From: JAHDDY01 sp964549375 | GTDB taxonomy: Bacteria; Pseudomonadota; Alphaproteobacteria; Rhodobacterales; Rhodobacteraceae | Length of the DNA: 64,000 nucleotides | Assembly (NCBI GenBank): GCA_964549375.1 | Contig: CAZJWF010000004.1 | Span: 14,620-78,619, forward strand | Direction of reading: 5' to 3' | Part shown: positions 42,118 to 49,894 of the stretch, piece by piece | How the letters are laid out: every line of letters starts with the position of its first letter | Numbering within the stretch: the stretch's first letter is position 1 | Position numbers and translations under genes: made by a program | Notes under the pieces: model-generated | What the model was told of the DNA's origin: nothing | Databases searched by the model: none | The model's input: only the letters and a program-made list of their open reading frames with translations

Positions 42118-44373
42118 ATGAGTGATGATCCGACTTCCGATGAACCCGATGACGAATTACGCATCGTGGACGAAGCCCTCAGCCGGGCGCTGGGCGGGCG
42201 GTATCTTACCTATGCGCTGTCAACGATTATGCACAGGGCGTTGCCGGATGTGCGGGATGGCCTGAAGCCGGTTCATCGGCGCATCCTTTATGCGATGCGC
42301 CAGATGCGGCTGAACCCCGATGGCGGGTTCAAAAAATCGGCGAAGGTCGTCGGCGAGGTCATGGGGAGCTTTCACCCCCACGGGGATCAGTCGATCTATG
42401 ATGCGATGGTGCGGTTGGCTCAGGATTTCGCCAGTCGCTATCCATTGGTCGATGGCCAAGGGAACTTTGGCAATGTCGATGGCGATAATCCCGCAGCGAT
42501 GCGCTATACTGAGAGCCGGATGACGCCGGTTGCGTTGTCGCTGCTGGAAGGGTTGAGCGACGACGCCGTTGATTTCAGCCCCAATTATGATGGCGAAGAA
42601 TTAGAGCCGGATGTCCTGCCCGCTGCGTTCCCGAATTTGTTGGCGAATGGTGCGACAGGGATTGCAGTGGGAATGGCCACCGCGATCCCGCCGCATAACG
42701 TGGACGAGCTGTGTCAGGGCTTGCTGCATCTGCTGAAAACGCCGAATGCGACGTTTGAAAAACTGGTTGATTTGATCCCCGGTCCGGATTTTCCGACGGG
42801 CGGGGTGATCGTTGAGCCGCGCGCGAATATCGTCGATGCCTATAAAACGGGGCGAGGGGGCTTTCGGTTGCGCTCGGCCTGGCACAAGGAAGACCTTGGG
42901 CGCGGCAAGTATCAGATTGTCGTCACCGAAATTCCTCATGCCATTCAGAAAAGCCGCCTTGTCGAGCGTATTGCCGCGCTGGTGACAGAGCGCAAGGTGC
43001 CAATTCTCGCCGATGTGAATGACGAAAGTGCCGAGGATGTCCGGCTGGTGTTGGAACCGCGCTCGGGCAATGTCGATGAGAACGTGCTGATGGAGACGTT
43101 GTTCAAGCAGACAGACCTCGAAGTCCGCGTACCGTTGAACCTGAACGTGTTGGATGCGACGCGCACGCCGCGTGTGATGTCGCTGCGAGAGGCTTTGCAG
43201 GCGTTCCTCGATCACCGCCGCGAAGTTCTGATCCGCCGGTCGAACCACCGCATCGGCAAGATTGATGCACGGGTTGAGGTGCTGGATGGGTATATCATCG
43301 CGTTCCTGAATCTTGATCGCATTATCGAAATCATCCGCGAAGAGGATGAGCCTAAGCCGATCATGATGGAAGAATTCAGCCTGACCGATGTTCAGGCCGA
43401 AGCGATCTTGAACATGCGGTTGCGGTCATTGCGTAAGCTGGAGGAAATGCAGCTTCGCGATGAACGCAAAAAGCTGGTCGCAGAACGCAAAGAGCTGAAT
43501 TCGATCCTGAAAGATGAGGCCAAGCAATCGGCAAAGATTGCCGAGGAGTTGAAAGACATCCGTAAGCGCTTTGGCGCAAAGGCCGAGGGCGGCGCACGGC
43601 GCACGCAGTTCGCGGATGCGCCGAAAGTAGAGGCCGCCTCAATGGAGGCGATGATTGATAAGGAACCGGTCACAGTGATCTGTTCCGAGAAGGGCTGGAT
43701 TCGCGCGATGAAAGGCCATGTCGCGCTCGACAGTGATGTGAAATATAAGGATGGCGACGGCCCGCGCTTTATGTTCCACGCGCAGACCACCGACAAACTG
43801 TTGTTGTTCGCCACCAATGGCCGGATTTATACGCTCGCGGCGGATAAGCTGCCCGGTGGGCGCTCGATGGGGGAACCCGTGCGCCTCATGGTGGACTTGC
43901 CAAACGAGGAAGAGACCGTCGCGCTGTTCGCGCATACGCCCCATGCGAAACGGATCGTTGCGTCAAGCGATGGGCGCGGCTTTGTCGTGGCCGAGGCGGA
44001 TGCAGTGGCGCAGACACGCACGGGTAAACAGGTGCTCAATACCGATCCGCTGTCGAAGGCGGCGTTCTGTCGTGCGATTGACGCAGAAGATGACACTGTT
44101 GCGGTGGTGGGTGACAACCGAAAGATGCTGATCTTCCCGGTTTCTGAATTGCCGGAGATGGGGCGCGGCAAGGGCGTGTTGTTGCAACGGTATAAAGACG
44201 GCGGCATGGCCGACATTCGAACCTTTAAACTTGCCGATGGCCTAAGCTGGACAATGGGCGGCGGCAAGACCCGCACGGTTCCCGCTGATGAGTTGTCGGA
44301 CTATGAAGGCAAACGCGCCTCTGCCGGACGCATGGCCCCGCGCGGTTTTCCGAGGGATAACAAGTTCAGCTAG
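42118..44373 (+). CDS. parC: DNA topoisomerase IV subunit A
   Basis: The 751-residue protein matches ParC: YALSTIMHRALPDVRDGLKPVHRRILYAM, HPHGDQSIYDAMVRLAQ, and the catalytic tyrosine in AMRYTESRMTP. The C-terminal beta-pinwheel region is present (MLIFPVSELPEMGRGKGVLLQRYKDGG). It decatenates daughter chromosomes with ParE. Length fits alphaproteobacterial ParC. The ATG at 42118 has no strong Shine-Dalgarno sequence. Confidence 0.95.
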   Translation: MSDDPTSDEPDDELRIVDEALSRALGGRYLTYALSTIMHRALPDVRDGLKPVHRRILYAMRQMRLNPDGGFKKSAKVVGEVMGSFHPHGDQSIYDAMVRLAQDFASRYPLVDGQGNFGNVDGDNPAAMRYTESRMTPVALSLLEGLSDDAVDFSPNYDGEELEPDVLPAAFPNLLANGATGIAVGMATAIPPHNVDELCQGLLHLLKTPNATFEKLVDLIPGPDFPTGGVIVEPRANIVDAYKTGRGGFRLRSAWHKEDLGRGKYQIVVTEIPHAIQKSRLVERIAALVTERKVPILADVNDESAEDVRLVLEPRSGNVDENVLMETLFKQTDLEVRVPLNLNVLDATRTPRVMSLREALQAFLDHRREVLIRRSNHRIGKIDARVEVLDGYIIAFLNLDRIIEIIREEDEPKPIMMEEFSLTDVQAEAILNMRLRSLRKLEEMQLRDERKKLVAERKELNSILKDEAKQSAKIAEELKDIRKRFGAKAEGGARRTQFADAPKVEAASMEAMIDKEPVTVICSEKGWIRAMKGHVALDSDVKYKDGDGPRFMFHAQTTDKLLLFATNGRIYTLAADKLPGGRSMGEPVRLMVDLPNEEETVALFAHTPHAKRIVASSDGRGFVVAEADAVAQTRTGKQVLNTDPLSKAAFCRAIDAEDDTVAVVGDNRKMLIFPVSELPEMGRGKGVLLQRYKDGGMADIRTFKLADGLSWTMGGGKTRTVPADELSDYEGKRASAGRMAPRGFPRDNKFS

Positions 44374-44408
44374 GGGGACACGACTGCGGCGACGCCGCTT
44401 TGTCCCCC
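44373..44408 (+). repeat. Long inverted repeat at the parC stop
   Basis: GGGGGACA (44373-44380) pairs with TGTCCCCC (44401-44408), enclosing a second GCGGCG/CGCCGC stem. Together with the terminator just after it this forms a stable 3' end of parC mRNA. Confidence 0.6.
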
Positions 44409-44415
44409 ATCCCGA

Positions 44416-44444
44416 CCCTTCCTCCTAAGGGAAGGGAATTTTTT
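44416..44444 (+). terminator. Rho-independent terminator of parC
   Basis: CCCTTCC (44416-44422), loop TCCTAAG, GGAAGGG (44430-44436), then AATTTTTT. It overlaps the 3' end of the convergent GFA gene (stop at 44443). Confidence 0.8.
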
Positions 44445-44841
44445 AAGCCGGCATTTTCTCGAACGCTTTGAGGCTGTCATCCAGAACGGTCGCGTCCATT
44501 TTGCTGGAGGTGAAGACATTCACTTTCGGGGCAAATTCTTCGTGCTTATTGATCACGCCAGCGCGGATGCCGAGCATCCCTTCACGGGCGGAGTTTTGTG
44601 TAAAGAGAGGGGTGCCGCAAAAATGCTTGGTCATCGTCGTGCCTGCGTCCGAGCTGTGCTGGAAAGTCTTCGGCGAGACAGTCAGTTTGATGTTGTCCTG
44701 TCTCGTAAACATGATTGTCGCAAAGGCACTGCCCGTGGACTGGCGGCAATCGGTGCAATGGCAATTCGCCATTACCGGCACATTGCCGTCGGCTTCGAAT
44801 GAAATGTCGCCGCAGAGGCATTTTTCGGTCAGTTTGGGCAT
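44443..44841 (-). CDS. GFA (glutathione-dependent formaldehyde-activating-like) family protein
   Basis: The 132-residue zinc protein has CLCGDISFEA and CHCTDCRQSTGSAF as in GFA/CENP-V proteins. The third cysteine site is KHFCGTPLF instead of the usual FCxxCGTPL, as if three residues were lost, so zinc binding may be altered. The rest of the domain is complete. GFA proteins often have no proven formaldehyde activity. It is convergent with parC. Confidence 0.85.
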   Translation of the reverse strand: MPKLTEKCLCGDISFEADGNVPVMANCHCTDCRQSTGSAFATIMFTRQDNIKLTVSPKTFQHSSDAGTTMTKHFCGTPLFTQNSAREGMLGIRAGVINKHEEFAPKVNVFTSSKMDATVLDDSLKAFEKMPA

Positions 44842-44989
44842 GAAGTTTTCTAATTCATTGCAAGTAGCAACGTTAATGCAATTGCGGGGACCATCAAGGG
44901 AGCGCGCTGCTCAATTTTTTCTTGACATATATTCTATTTTTGTTCTTTTGTTTCTGTATTGTTCTTAATTGGAGATAGGCGACGACTTG

Positions 44990-45595
44990 GTGATCGAACG
45001 GGCATTGGAAACGCAGCGGCAACGGTTGCTTCGCCTTTTGGCGAGGTGGTTTGTGCTGATGGCGTGGATGCCTATGGTCCCGTTCATCGGGGAAACGCCC
45101 CGTTGGGTGCGCTCTTTTCTTGAGTCGGTGCTGATCCGCGCCGAAATGGCAGCGCACAATATGGTGTTCGTATCCGCCTGTCTGCTGGTCAAGAAAGATC
45201 TGTCTGGTGTTGCAAGGTCGCATCCCGCTGCGTTCCCTCGTCGAGATATGTTGGCGGCAGAGGCGCATGACGACGTTCCCACGGCCCAAGAACTCCTGCG
45301 CCGAATGAATGGCTTGCGCGCGTTGCTCGATAATCTGCCGACGTATGGTCGCCGGTTGTTGCGCCGCATCATGAAGCGTAGAACGGGTGATCCGCGCGGC
45401 GTGCGGCGGTTCCGTTCCGCGAAATTGCGGCAGATCGCAGCAAGGCATGGGCTGCGAGCCGCTCTGTCGCAGGGCGAAAAGCGGATTGAACGACCCCCTG
45501 ATAAGGATTGCGTGTCGCGTCAAGTCGTTGATTTAAAAATCTTCCTCCCGATTGTGGGACGGGAGGCGAAGGTGGTTGTAGGCACGGTATGTTGA
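44990..45595 (+). CDS. Hypothetical protein, possibly membrane-associated
   Basis: About 200 residues, starting with GTG at 44990 or TTG at 44987 after the GGAG at 44971-44974; the exact start is uncertain. It has hydrophobic stretches (LARWFVLMAWMPMVPFIG and AAHNMVFVSACLLV) in an otherwise basic, Arg-rich chain. The plus frame is chosen because the overlapping minus-strand frame has the His/Gln/Arg/Pro-rich look of a shadow. I do not recognise the family. A TTGACA hexamer (44922-44927) lies upstream. Confidence 0.55.
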   Translation: MIERALETQRQRLLRLLARWFVLMAWMPMVPFIGETPRWVRSFLESVLIRAEMAAHNMVFVSACLLVKKDLSGVARSHPAAFPRRDMLAAEAHDDVPTAQELLRRMNGLRALLDNLPTYGRRLLRRIMKRRTGDPRGVRRFRSAKLRQIAARHGLRAALSQGEKRIERPPDKDCVSRQVVDLKIFLPIVGREAKVVVGTVC

Positions 45596-45705
45596 GCGTG
45601 TTTTGGGGCGTTTAAGGAGGTATTCGTTAAGAATTATTCTTGATATTGCTTGGACAATTCCGCGTCTGCAACATATGAGCAGGTGCAATATCGCGAGGGT
45701 GTGCT

Positions 45706-45756
45706 ATGCCTTCGGACATGGACTTTGAAAAGTTGCGAGACCGGCTGAATGGCTAA
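45706..45756 (+). CDS. 16-codon leader ORF overlapping the sdhB start
   Basis: ATG at 45706 with GAGGGTG about seven bases upstream encodes a 16-residue peptide (MPSDMDFEKLRDRLNG) whose TAA at 45754-45756 lies just inside sdhB, whose ATG is at 45749. sdhB itself has no good Shine-Dalgarno sequence. Translation of the leader could bring ribosomes to the sdhB start. Function as a coupling leader is inferred; conservation is unchecked. Confidence 0.45.
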   Translation: MPSDMDFEKLRDRLNG

Positions 45757-46525
45757 ATTTACCCTGCCCAAGAATTCGAAAATCCTGCAAGGCAAGACAT
45801 GGCCAAAGCCTTCTGGCCAAAAGCTCAAGGGCTTTAAGATTTACCGCTGGGACCCGGATTCGGGCGAAAACCCGCGTGTTGATACCTATTATCTCAATCT
45901 CGAAGAATGCGGGCCAATGGTTTTGGACGCGATCATCAAGATCAAGAACGAGATTGATCCGACTCTGACCTTCCGTCGTTCTTGTCGCGAGGGAATTTGC
46001 GGGTCGTGTGCAATGAATATCGACGGGGCGAACACGCTGGCCTGCACCAAGGGCCTCGATGAGATTGACGGCGATGTACGGATTTATCCGCTGCCGCATA
46101 TGCCCGTGGTGAAGGATCTGATCCCCGACCTGACGCATTTTTATGCTCAGCACGCGTCGGTGAAGCCGTGGCTGATTACAGATACGCCGGCGCCCGCGAA
46201 AGAGTGGAAGCAATCCGAAGACGACCGCGAACAGCTTGATGGACTTTATGAGTGCATCATGTGCGCGTGCTGTTCGACATCTTGCCCAAGCTATTGGTGG
46301 AATGGCGACCGTTACCTCGGTCCGGCGGCTCTGTTGCAAGCGTCTCGCTGGCTGAATGACAGCCGCGATGAGGCAAAAGGTGAGCGGTTGGACGATCTGG
46401 AAGACCCGTTCCGCTTGTATCGCTGCCATACGATTATGAACTGTACAAAGGCCTGCCCGAAGGGCCTGAACCCCGCAAAAGCCATTGCAGGGATCAAGCA
46501 GATGATGGTCGAACGACAGATGTAA
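45749..46525 (+). CDS. sdhB: Succinate dehydrogenase iron-sulfur subunit
   Basis: The 258-residue protein has the 2Fe-2S motif CREGICGSC plus a following Cys, the 4Fe-4S cluster CIMCACCSTSC and the 3Fe-4S/4Fe-4S pattern RCHTIMNCTKACPKGLNP. It moves electrons from SdhA flavin to quinone at the membrane. Its usual partners sdhC, sdhD and sdhA do not flank it; the upstream neighbour is a hypothetical gene and the next is a secreted protein. Start overlaps the 16-codon leader. Confidence 0.96.
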   Translation: MAKFTLPKNSKILQGKTWPKPSGQKLKGFKIYRWDPDSGENPRVDTYYLNLEECGPMVLDAIIKIKNEIDPTLTFRRSCREGICGSCAMNIDGANTLACTKGLDEIDGDVRIYPLPHMPVVKDLIPDLTHFYAQHASVKPWLITDTPAPAKEWKQSEDDREQLDGLYECIMCACCSTSCPSYWWNGDRYLGPAALLQASRWLNDSRDEAKGERLDDLEDPFRLYRCHTIMNCTKACPKGLNPAKAIAGIKQMMVERQM

Positions 46526-46644
46526 TTGCGGGACGATTGTTCTAGTTTCTCAACCATAAATCGGCCTCACCTGCGCCCCTTTTTTGCTTGCTCCGTACCT
46601 TTGAAATGCTCAAAGGTAGTCCGAAAGGGTGTGGGCGGAGCAAC

Positions 46645-47403
46645 GTGCGAAAATTGCGTGGGATATTCAGTGCGATAGGGATCGCCTTGAGCGGTTCGGC
46701 CACTGCGGCGACATGTCCTGCCGCGAATGACAGCCTGCTATTCAACAGTTGTAATGCATCCACCCATGCGGCGCTGGTGCTGCTGGCCCCGGATGCGACA
46801 ATCCCGGATAATCTCGCCACATCTGACAAGACGACATTGGTCGTCACCGGAGCCTATACCAGTGGCGAAAAGGTCGAGCCGGAGGGATTTGTCCTTGATC
46901 ACGGCGAGGCGTATGACCCGTATATTCAGGGCTGGGATGGCTTGTTGCTGATCACGCCCGAAGGCGAGTTGAGTCTGCATCACGTTTCGCGGGTTCGGTT
47001 TCGGGGTGGGTTGAGTAACCTGCGAGACCGGGGGCAGCGGCGCGCATTTGTGGCGCGGGCGCGGCAGATCGGCCTTTCAGCGATCCAGAGCCACTTGCTG
47101 ATCACGGACGGCGCGCTGGATGTCCGCGACGTCTCGGGTGCCCCAAGATTTCGTCGCCGCATCCTCTTCTCCTATCAGGATGGCGAATATGGGATTTTTG
47201 ACAGTGGCTCGCGTGCGCTGACATTGTTTGAGGCTGCGGAGGAAGTGGCCGCGCTGTATAATCCGTATATGGCGTTCAATCTCGATATGGGCAGCTATGA
47301 CTATTGTGCGCTGACCGATGCGGGGCGCGAGACTAATTGCGGTGATCTGACGCGCAGCGCCACCCAAAAACTTTCGAACATTCTCGTCTTCACTCAGGAT
47401 TGA
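46645..47403 (+). CDS. Secreted phosphodiester-glycosidase-like (NAGPA-like) protein
   Basis: A GTG start at 46645 after GGAG gives about 252 residues; an ATG/TTG at 46588 would add 19. The N-terminus is a signal sequence (RKLRGIFSAIGIALSGSATA). The body shows TGAYTSGEKVEPEGFVLDHGE, LLITDGALD and YMAFNLDMGSYDYCAL, resembling NAGPA phosphodiester glycosidases. The usual NLDGGGS-type active-site segment reads NLDMGS, so activity is doubtful. Conserved Cys pairs fit a periplasmic protein. Confidence 0.55.
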   Translation: MRKLRGIFSAIGIALSGSATAATCPAANDSLLFNSCNASTHAALVLLAPDATIPDNLATSDKTTLVVTGAYTSGEKVEPEGFVLDHGEAYDPYIQGWDGLLLITPEGELSLHHVSRVRFRGGLSNLRDRGQRRAFVARARQIGLSAIQSHLLITDGALDVRDVSGAPRFRRRILFSYQDGEYGIFDSGSRALTLFEAAEEVAALYNPYMAFNLDMGSYDYCALTDAGRETNCGDLTRSATQKLSNILVFTQD

Positions 47404-47465
47404 CCCGACTGCTCGGCGCACCACTTTATAGGTTGTGAAACGCAACCTAAGAGCAGAGCGCAAAT

Positions 47466-48326
47466 ATGTCTGAATACATCCCCCCTAAAGTCTGGAAGTG
47501 GGAATCTGAAAACGGCGGTGAGTTTGCCAGCACCAACCGGCCCACCGCCGGAGCCACCCATGATGCGGAACTGCCGCGCGGCAAACATCCGATGCAGCTA
47601 TATTCATTGGCCACGCCGAACGGGGTGAAAGTGACCGTGATGCTGGAGGAGTTGTTGGCGCTGGGCCATACGGGTGCCGAATACGACGCCTATGTGATCG
47701 ACATCCGAAAGGGGGATCAATTCGGCAGCGGGTTCGTCGAACTGAACCCGAACTCGAAAATTCCAGCGCTGATGGATCACAGCACGCCGACGCCGACGCG
47801 GGTTTTCGAATCTGGTGCGATTCTGATGTATCTGGCGGAAAAGTTCGGCGCGTTCCTGCCATCCGACGGTGCGGCACGGGCCGAAACGCTGTCATGGCTT
47901 TTCTGGCAAATGGGCAGCGCACCCTATCTGGGCGGCGGCTTTGGGCATTTTTATGCTTATGCGCCCTTCAAAATTGAATACTGCATCGACCGTTTCGCGA
48001 TGGAAACCAAACGCCAGCTTGACGTTTTGGATCAGCGCTTGGCTGACAATGAATACCTCGTCGGAGCGGAGTATACGATCGCGGATATGGCCGTGTGGCC
48101 TTGGTATGGTGTGCTGACTCAAGGTAAGCTTTATAGTGCAGCAGAGTTTTTGGACGTCGAATCTTATAAAAACGTCCGCCGCTGGACTGAGCAGATTGCC
48201 GCACGCGAGCCTGTGAAACGAGGCCGCATGGTTAATCGCATCCACGGCCCGGAGAATGAGCAACTCCACGAGCGCCACGATGCCAGCGATTTCGATACGA
48301 AGACGCAGGATAAGATTGGCAGTTGA
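47466..48326 (+). CDS. yghU: Glutathione-dependent disulfide-bond oxidoreductase YghU
   Basis: The 286-residue GST-fold protein matches YghU: KWESENGGEFASTNRPTAGATHD, LYSLATPNGVKVTVMLEELL, NPNSKIPAL, and SWLFWQMGSAPYLGGGFGHFY. It reduces disulfides and organic hydroperoxides with glutathione in the cytoplasm. It converges on glyA across a bidirectional terminator. Confidence 0.93.
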   Translation: MSEYIPPKVWKWESENGGEFASTNRPTAGATHDAELPRGKHPMQLYSLATPNGVKVTVMLEELLALGHTGAEYDAYVIDIRKGDQFGSGFVELNPNSKIPALMDHSTPTPTRVFESGAILMYLAEKFGAFLPSDGAARAETLSWLFWQMGSAPYLGGGFGHFYAYAPFKIEYCIDRFAMETKRQLDVLDQRLADNEYLVGAEYTIADMAVWPWYGVLTQGKLYSAAEFLDVESYKNVRRWTEQIAAREPVKRGRMVNRIHGPENEQLHERHDASDFDTKTQDKIGS

Positions 48327-48386
48327 TCTGTATCAAAAGACAGCATCAGGTTCGCCGGCTGTTGAGCAATCTCGACACATAAAAAA

Positions 48387-48420
48387 GCCCCGGCTATGAA
48401 GGGTCGGGGCGTTTCTTTTT
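48387..48420. terminator. Bidirectional terminator between yghU and glyA
   Basis: GCCCCG (48387-48392) pairs with CGGGGC (48405-48410). TTTCTTTTT follows on the plus strand and TTTTTT on the minus strand, so it can end both convergent genes. Confidence 0.8.
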
Positions 48421-48432
48421 ACCGCCGAATTT

Positions 48433-49743
48433 TTATCCCAACATCGTTTCGTAAATCGGGAAACGATGGCAGAGAGCCGTTGCTTTTTCTTTGACCGCAG
48501 CTTCAACCGCGCCGTTGCCGTCGGCTCCGTTTGCTGAGAGGCCATCGACGACTTCGACGATCATCCGAGCGACTTCGCGGAAATCCTCTTCGCCGAACCC
48601 CCGTGTCGTTCCCGCCGGGGTGCCAAGGCGGATGCCGGAGGTGACCATCGGTTTTTCCGGGTCGAATGGAATGCCGTTTTTGTTGCAGGTGATGTGGGCG
48701 CGGCCTAAGGCGGCCTCTGTATCATTGCCCTTGACGCCTTTGGGGCGCAGGTCAACGAGCATGACATGGGTGTCGGTCCCGCCGGTGACGATGTCCAGAC
48801 CGCCTTTGATCAACTCGTCGGCCATCGCTTGCGCGTTTCGGATGACTTGCCCAGTATATTCTTTGTACTCGGGGGTGAGCGCCTCGCCAAAGGCCACGGC
48901 CTTTGCGGCGATGACGTGCATGAGCGGGCCACCTTGAAGGCCGGGGAAGACGGCGGAGTTGATTTTCTTCGCCAGCGCTTCGTCATTTGTCAGGATGATG
49001 CCGCCACGCGGGCCGCGCAACGTCTTGTGCGTGGTGGAGGTCGCAACATGGCAATGCTCTAGCGGGTTGGGATGATGCCCTCCCGCAACCAAACCCGAAA
49101 AATGCGCCATATCGACGTGCAGGATCGCGCCGACTTTGTCCGCAATCTCGCGGAAGCGCTTGCTGTCGATTTGGCGAGGAATGGCCGAGCCGCCTGCTAT
49201 GATCATAGCGGGCTTATGTTCCAATGCGAGAGCTTCTACCTGATCGTAATCAATCAGGTTTGTATCCTTCGTCACGCCGTATTGGATGGCGTTGAACCAC
49301 TTGCCGGACAGGTTTGGCTTGGCCCCGTGAGTGAGGTGCCCGCCTGAGGCGAGGTCCATGCCAAGCACGGTATCGCCGGGCTTGATGGTGGCCAGCATAA
49401 CCGCTTGGTTTGCTTGCGCGCCGGAATGGGGCTGTACATTCGCGAATTTGCAATCGAAGAGTTTGCAGATGCGCTCAATCGCAAGATCTTCGGCCACATC
49501 GACGTGCTGACAGCCGCCATAATACCGACGGCCCGGATAGCCCTCGGCGTACTTGTTTGTCATTACGGAGCCTTGCGCTTCCATTACAGCGCGCGAGACG
49601 ATGTTCTCGGAGGCGATCAGCTCAATTTCATCGCGCTGGCGTGTCAGCTCATGCGTGATCGATTGAAAGAGAGCGGGGTCTCGCGACTCGAGCGACGCGG
49701 TAAAAAAAGCCCCGGTGCCGGGTGCGTTAAAGCCATCGGCCAT
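48433..49743 (-). CDS. glyA: Serine hydroxymethyltransferase
   Basis: The 436-residue PLP enzyme has the family's ENIVSRAVMEAQGS, GYPGRRYYGGCQ, HVDMAHFSGLVAGG and TTHKTLRGPRGG with the PLP lysine. It makes glycine and 5,10-methylene-THF from serine. A Shine-Dalgarno AGGAGG precedes the ATG. Its leader contains a perfect nine-base-pair hairpin at 49833-49865 (on the minus strand), which may be the end of the upstream PilZ gene or a regulatory structure of glyA. Confidence 0.96.
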   Translation of the reverse strand: MADGFNAPGTGAFFTASLESRDPALFQSITHELTRQRDEIELIASENIVSRAVMEAQGSVMTNKYAEGYPGRRYYGGCQHVDVAEDLAIERICKLFDCKFANVQPHSGAQANQAVMLATIKPGDTVLGMDLASGGHLTHGAKPNLSGKWFNAIQYGVTKDTNLIDYDQVEALALEHKPAMIIAGGSAIPRQIDSKRFREIADKVGAILHVDMAHFSGLVAGGHHPNPLEHCHVATSTTHKTLRGPRGGIILTNDEALAKKINSAVFPGLQGGPLMHVIAAKAVAFGEALTPEYKEYTGQVIRNAQAMADELIKGGLDIVTGGTDTHVMLVDLRPKGVKGNDTEAALGRAHITCNKNGIPFDPEKPMVTSGIRLGTPAGTTRGFGEEDFREVARMIVEVVDGLSANGADGNGAVEAAVKEKATALCHRFPIYETMLG

Positions 49744-49832
49744 ATCATCGACCTCCTGAAAAAAGGGTTCAAGGTGGTAGAGTCAATCTGGACGGAAGTT
49801 TCAACATCTTTTTGCTGTCGATACGGCGTATT

Positions 49833-49865
49833 TTCTCGTGCTAGGAACCTTTCCCCGCACGAGAA
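49833..49865 (-). promoter_or_regulatory. Hairpin in the PilZ-methyltransferase/glyA spacer
   Basis: TTCTCGTGC (49833-49841) and GCACGAGAA (49857-49865) form a nine-base-pair stem with a 15-base loop. It lies 30 bases after the PilZ-methyltransferase stop and about 90 before the glyA start, both on the minus strand. There is no T run, so it is either a weak terminator or a leader structure; no known riboswitch class was recognised. Confidence 0.5.
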
Positions 49866-49894
49866 GGTGCTCAAAATATGGGCCGTTGAGTTTG

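Noticed and set aside
44894..45523. 209-codon minus-strand frame
   Set aside because: His/Gln/Arg/Pro-rich shadow of the plus-strand hypothetical gene, which has hydrophobic segments and codon use like its neighbours.
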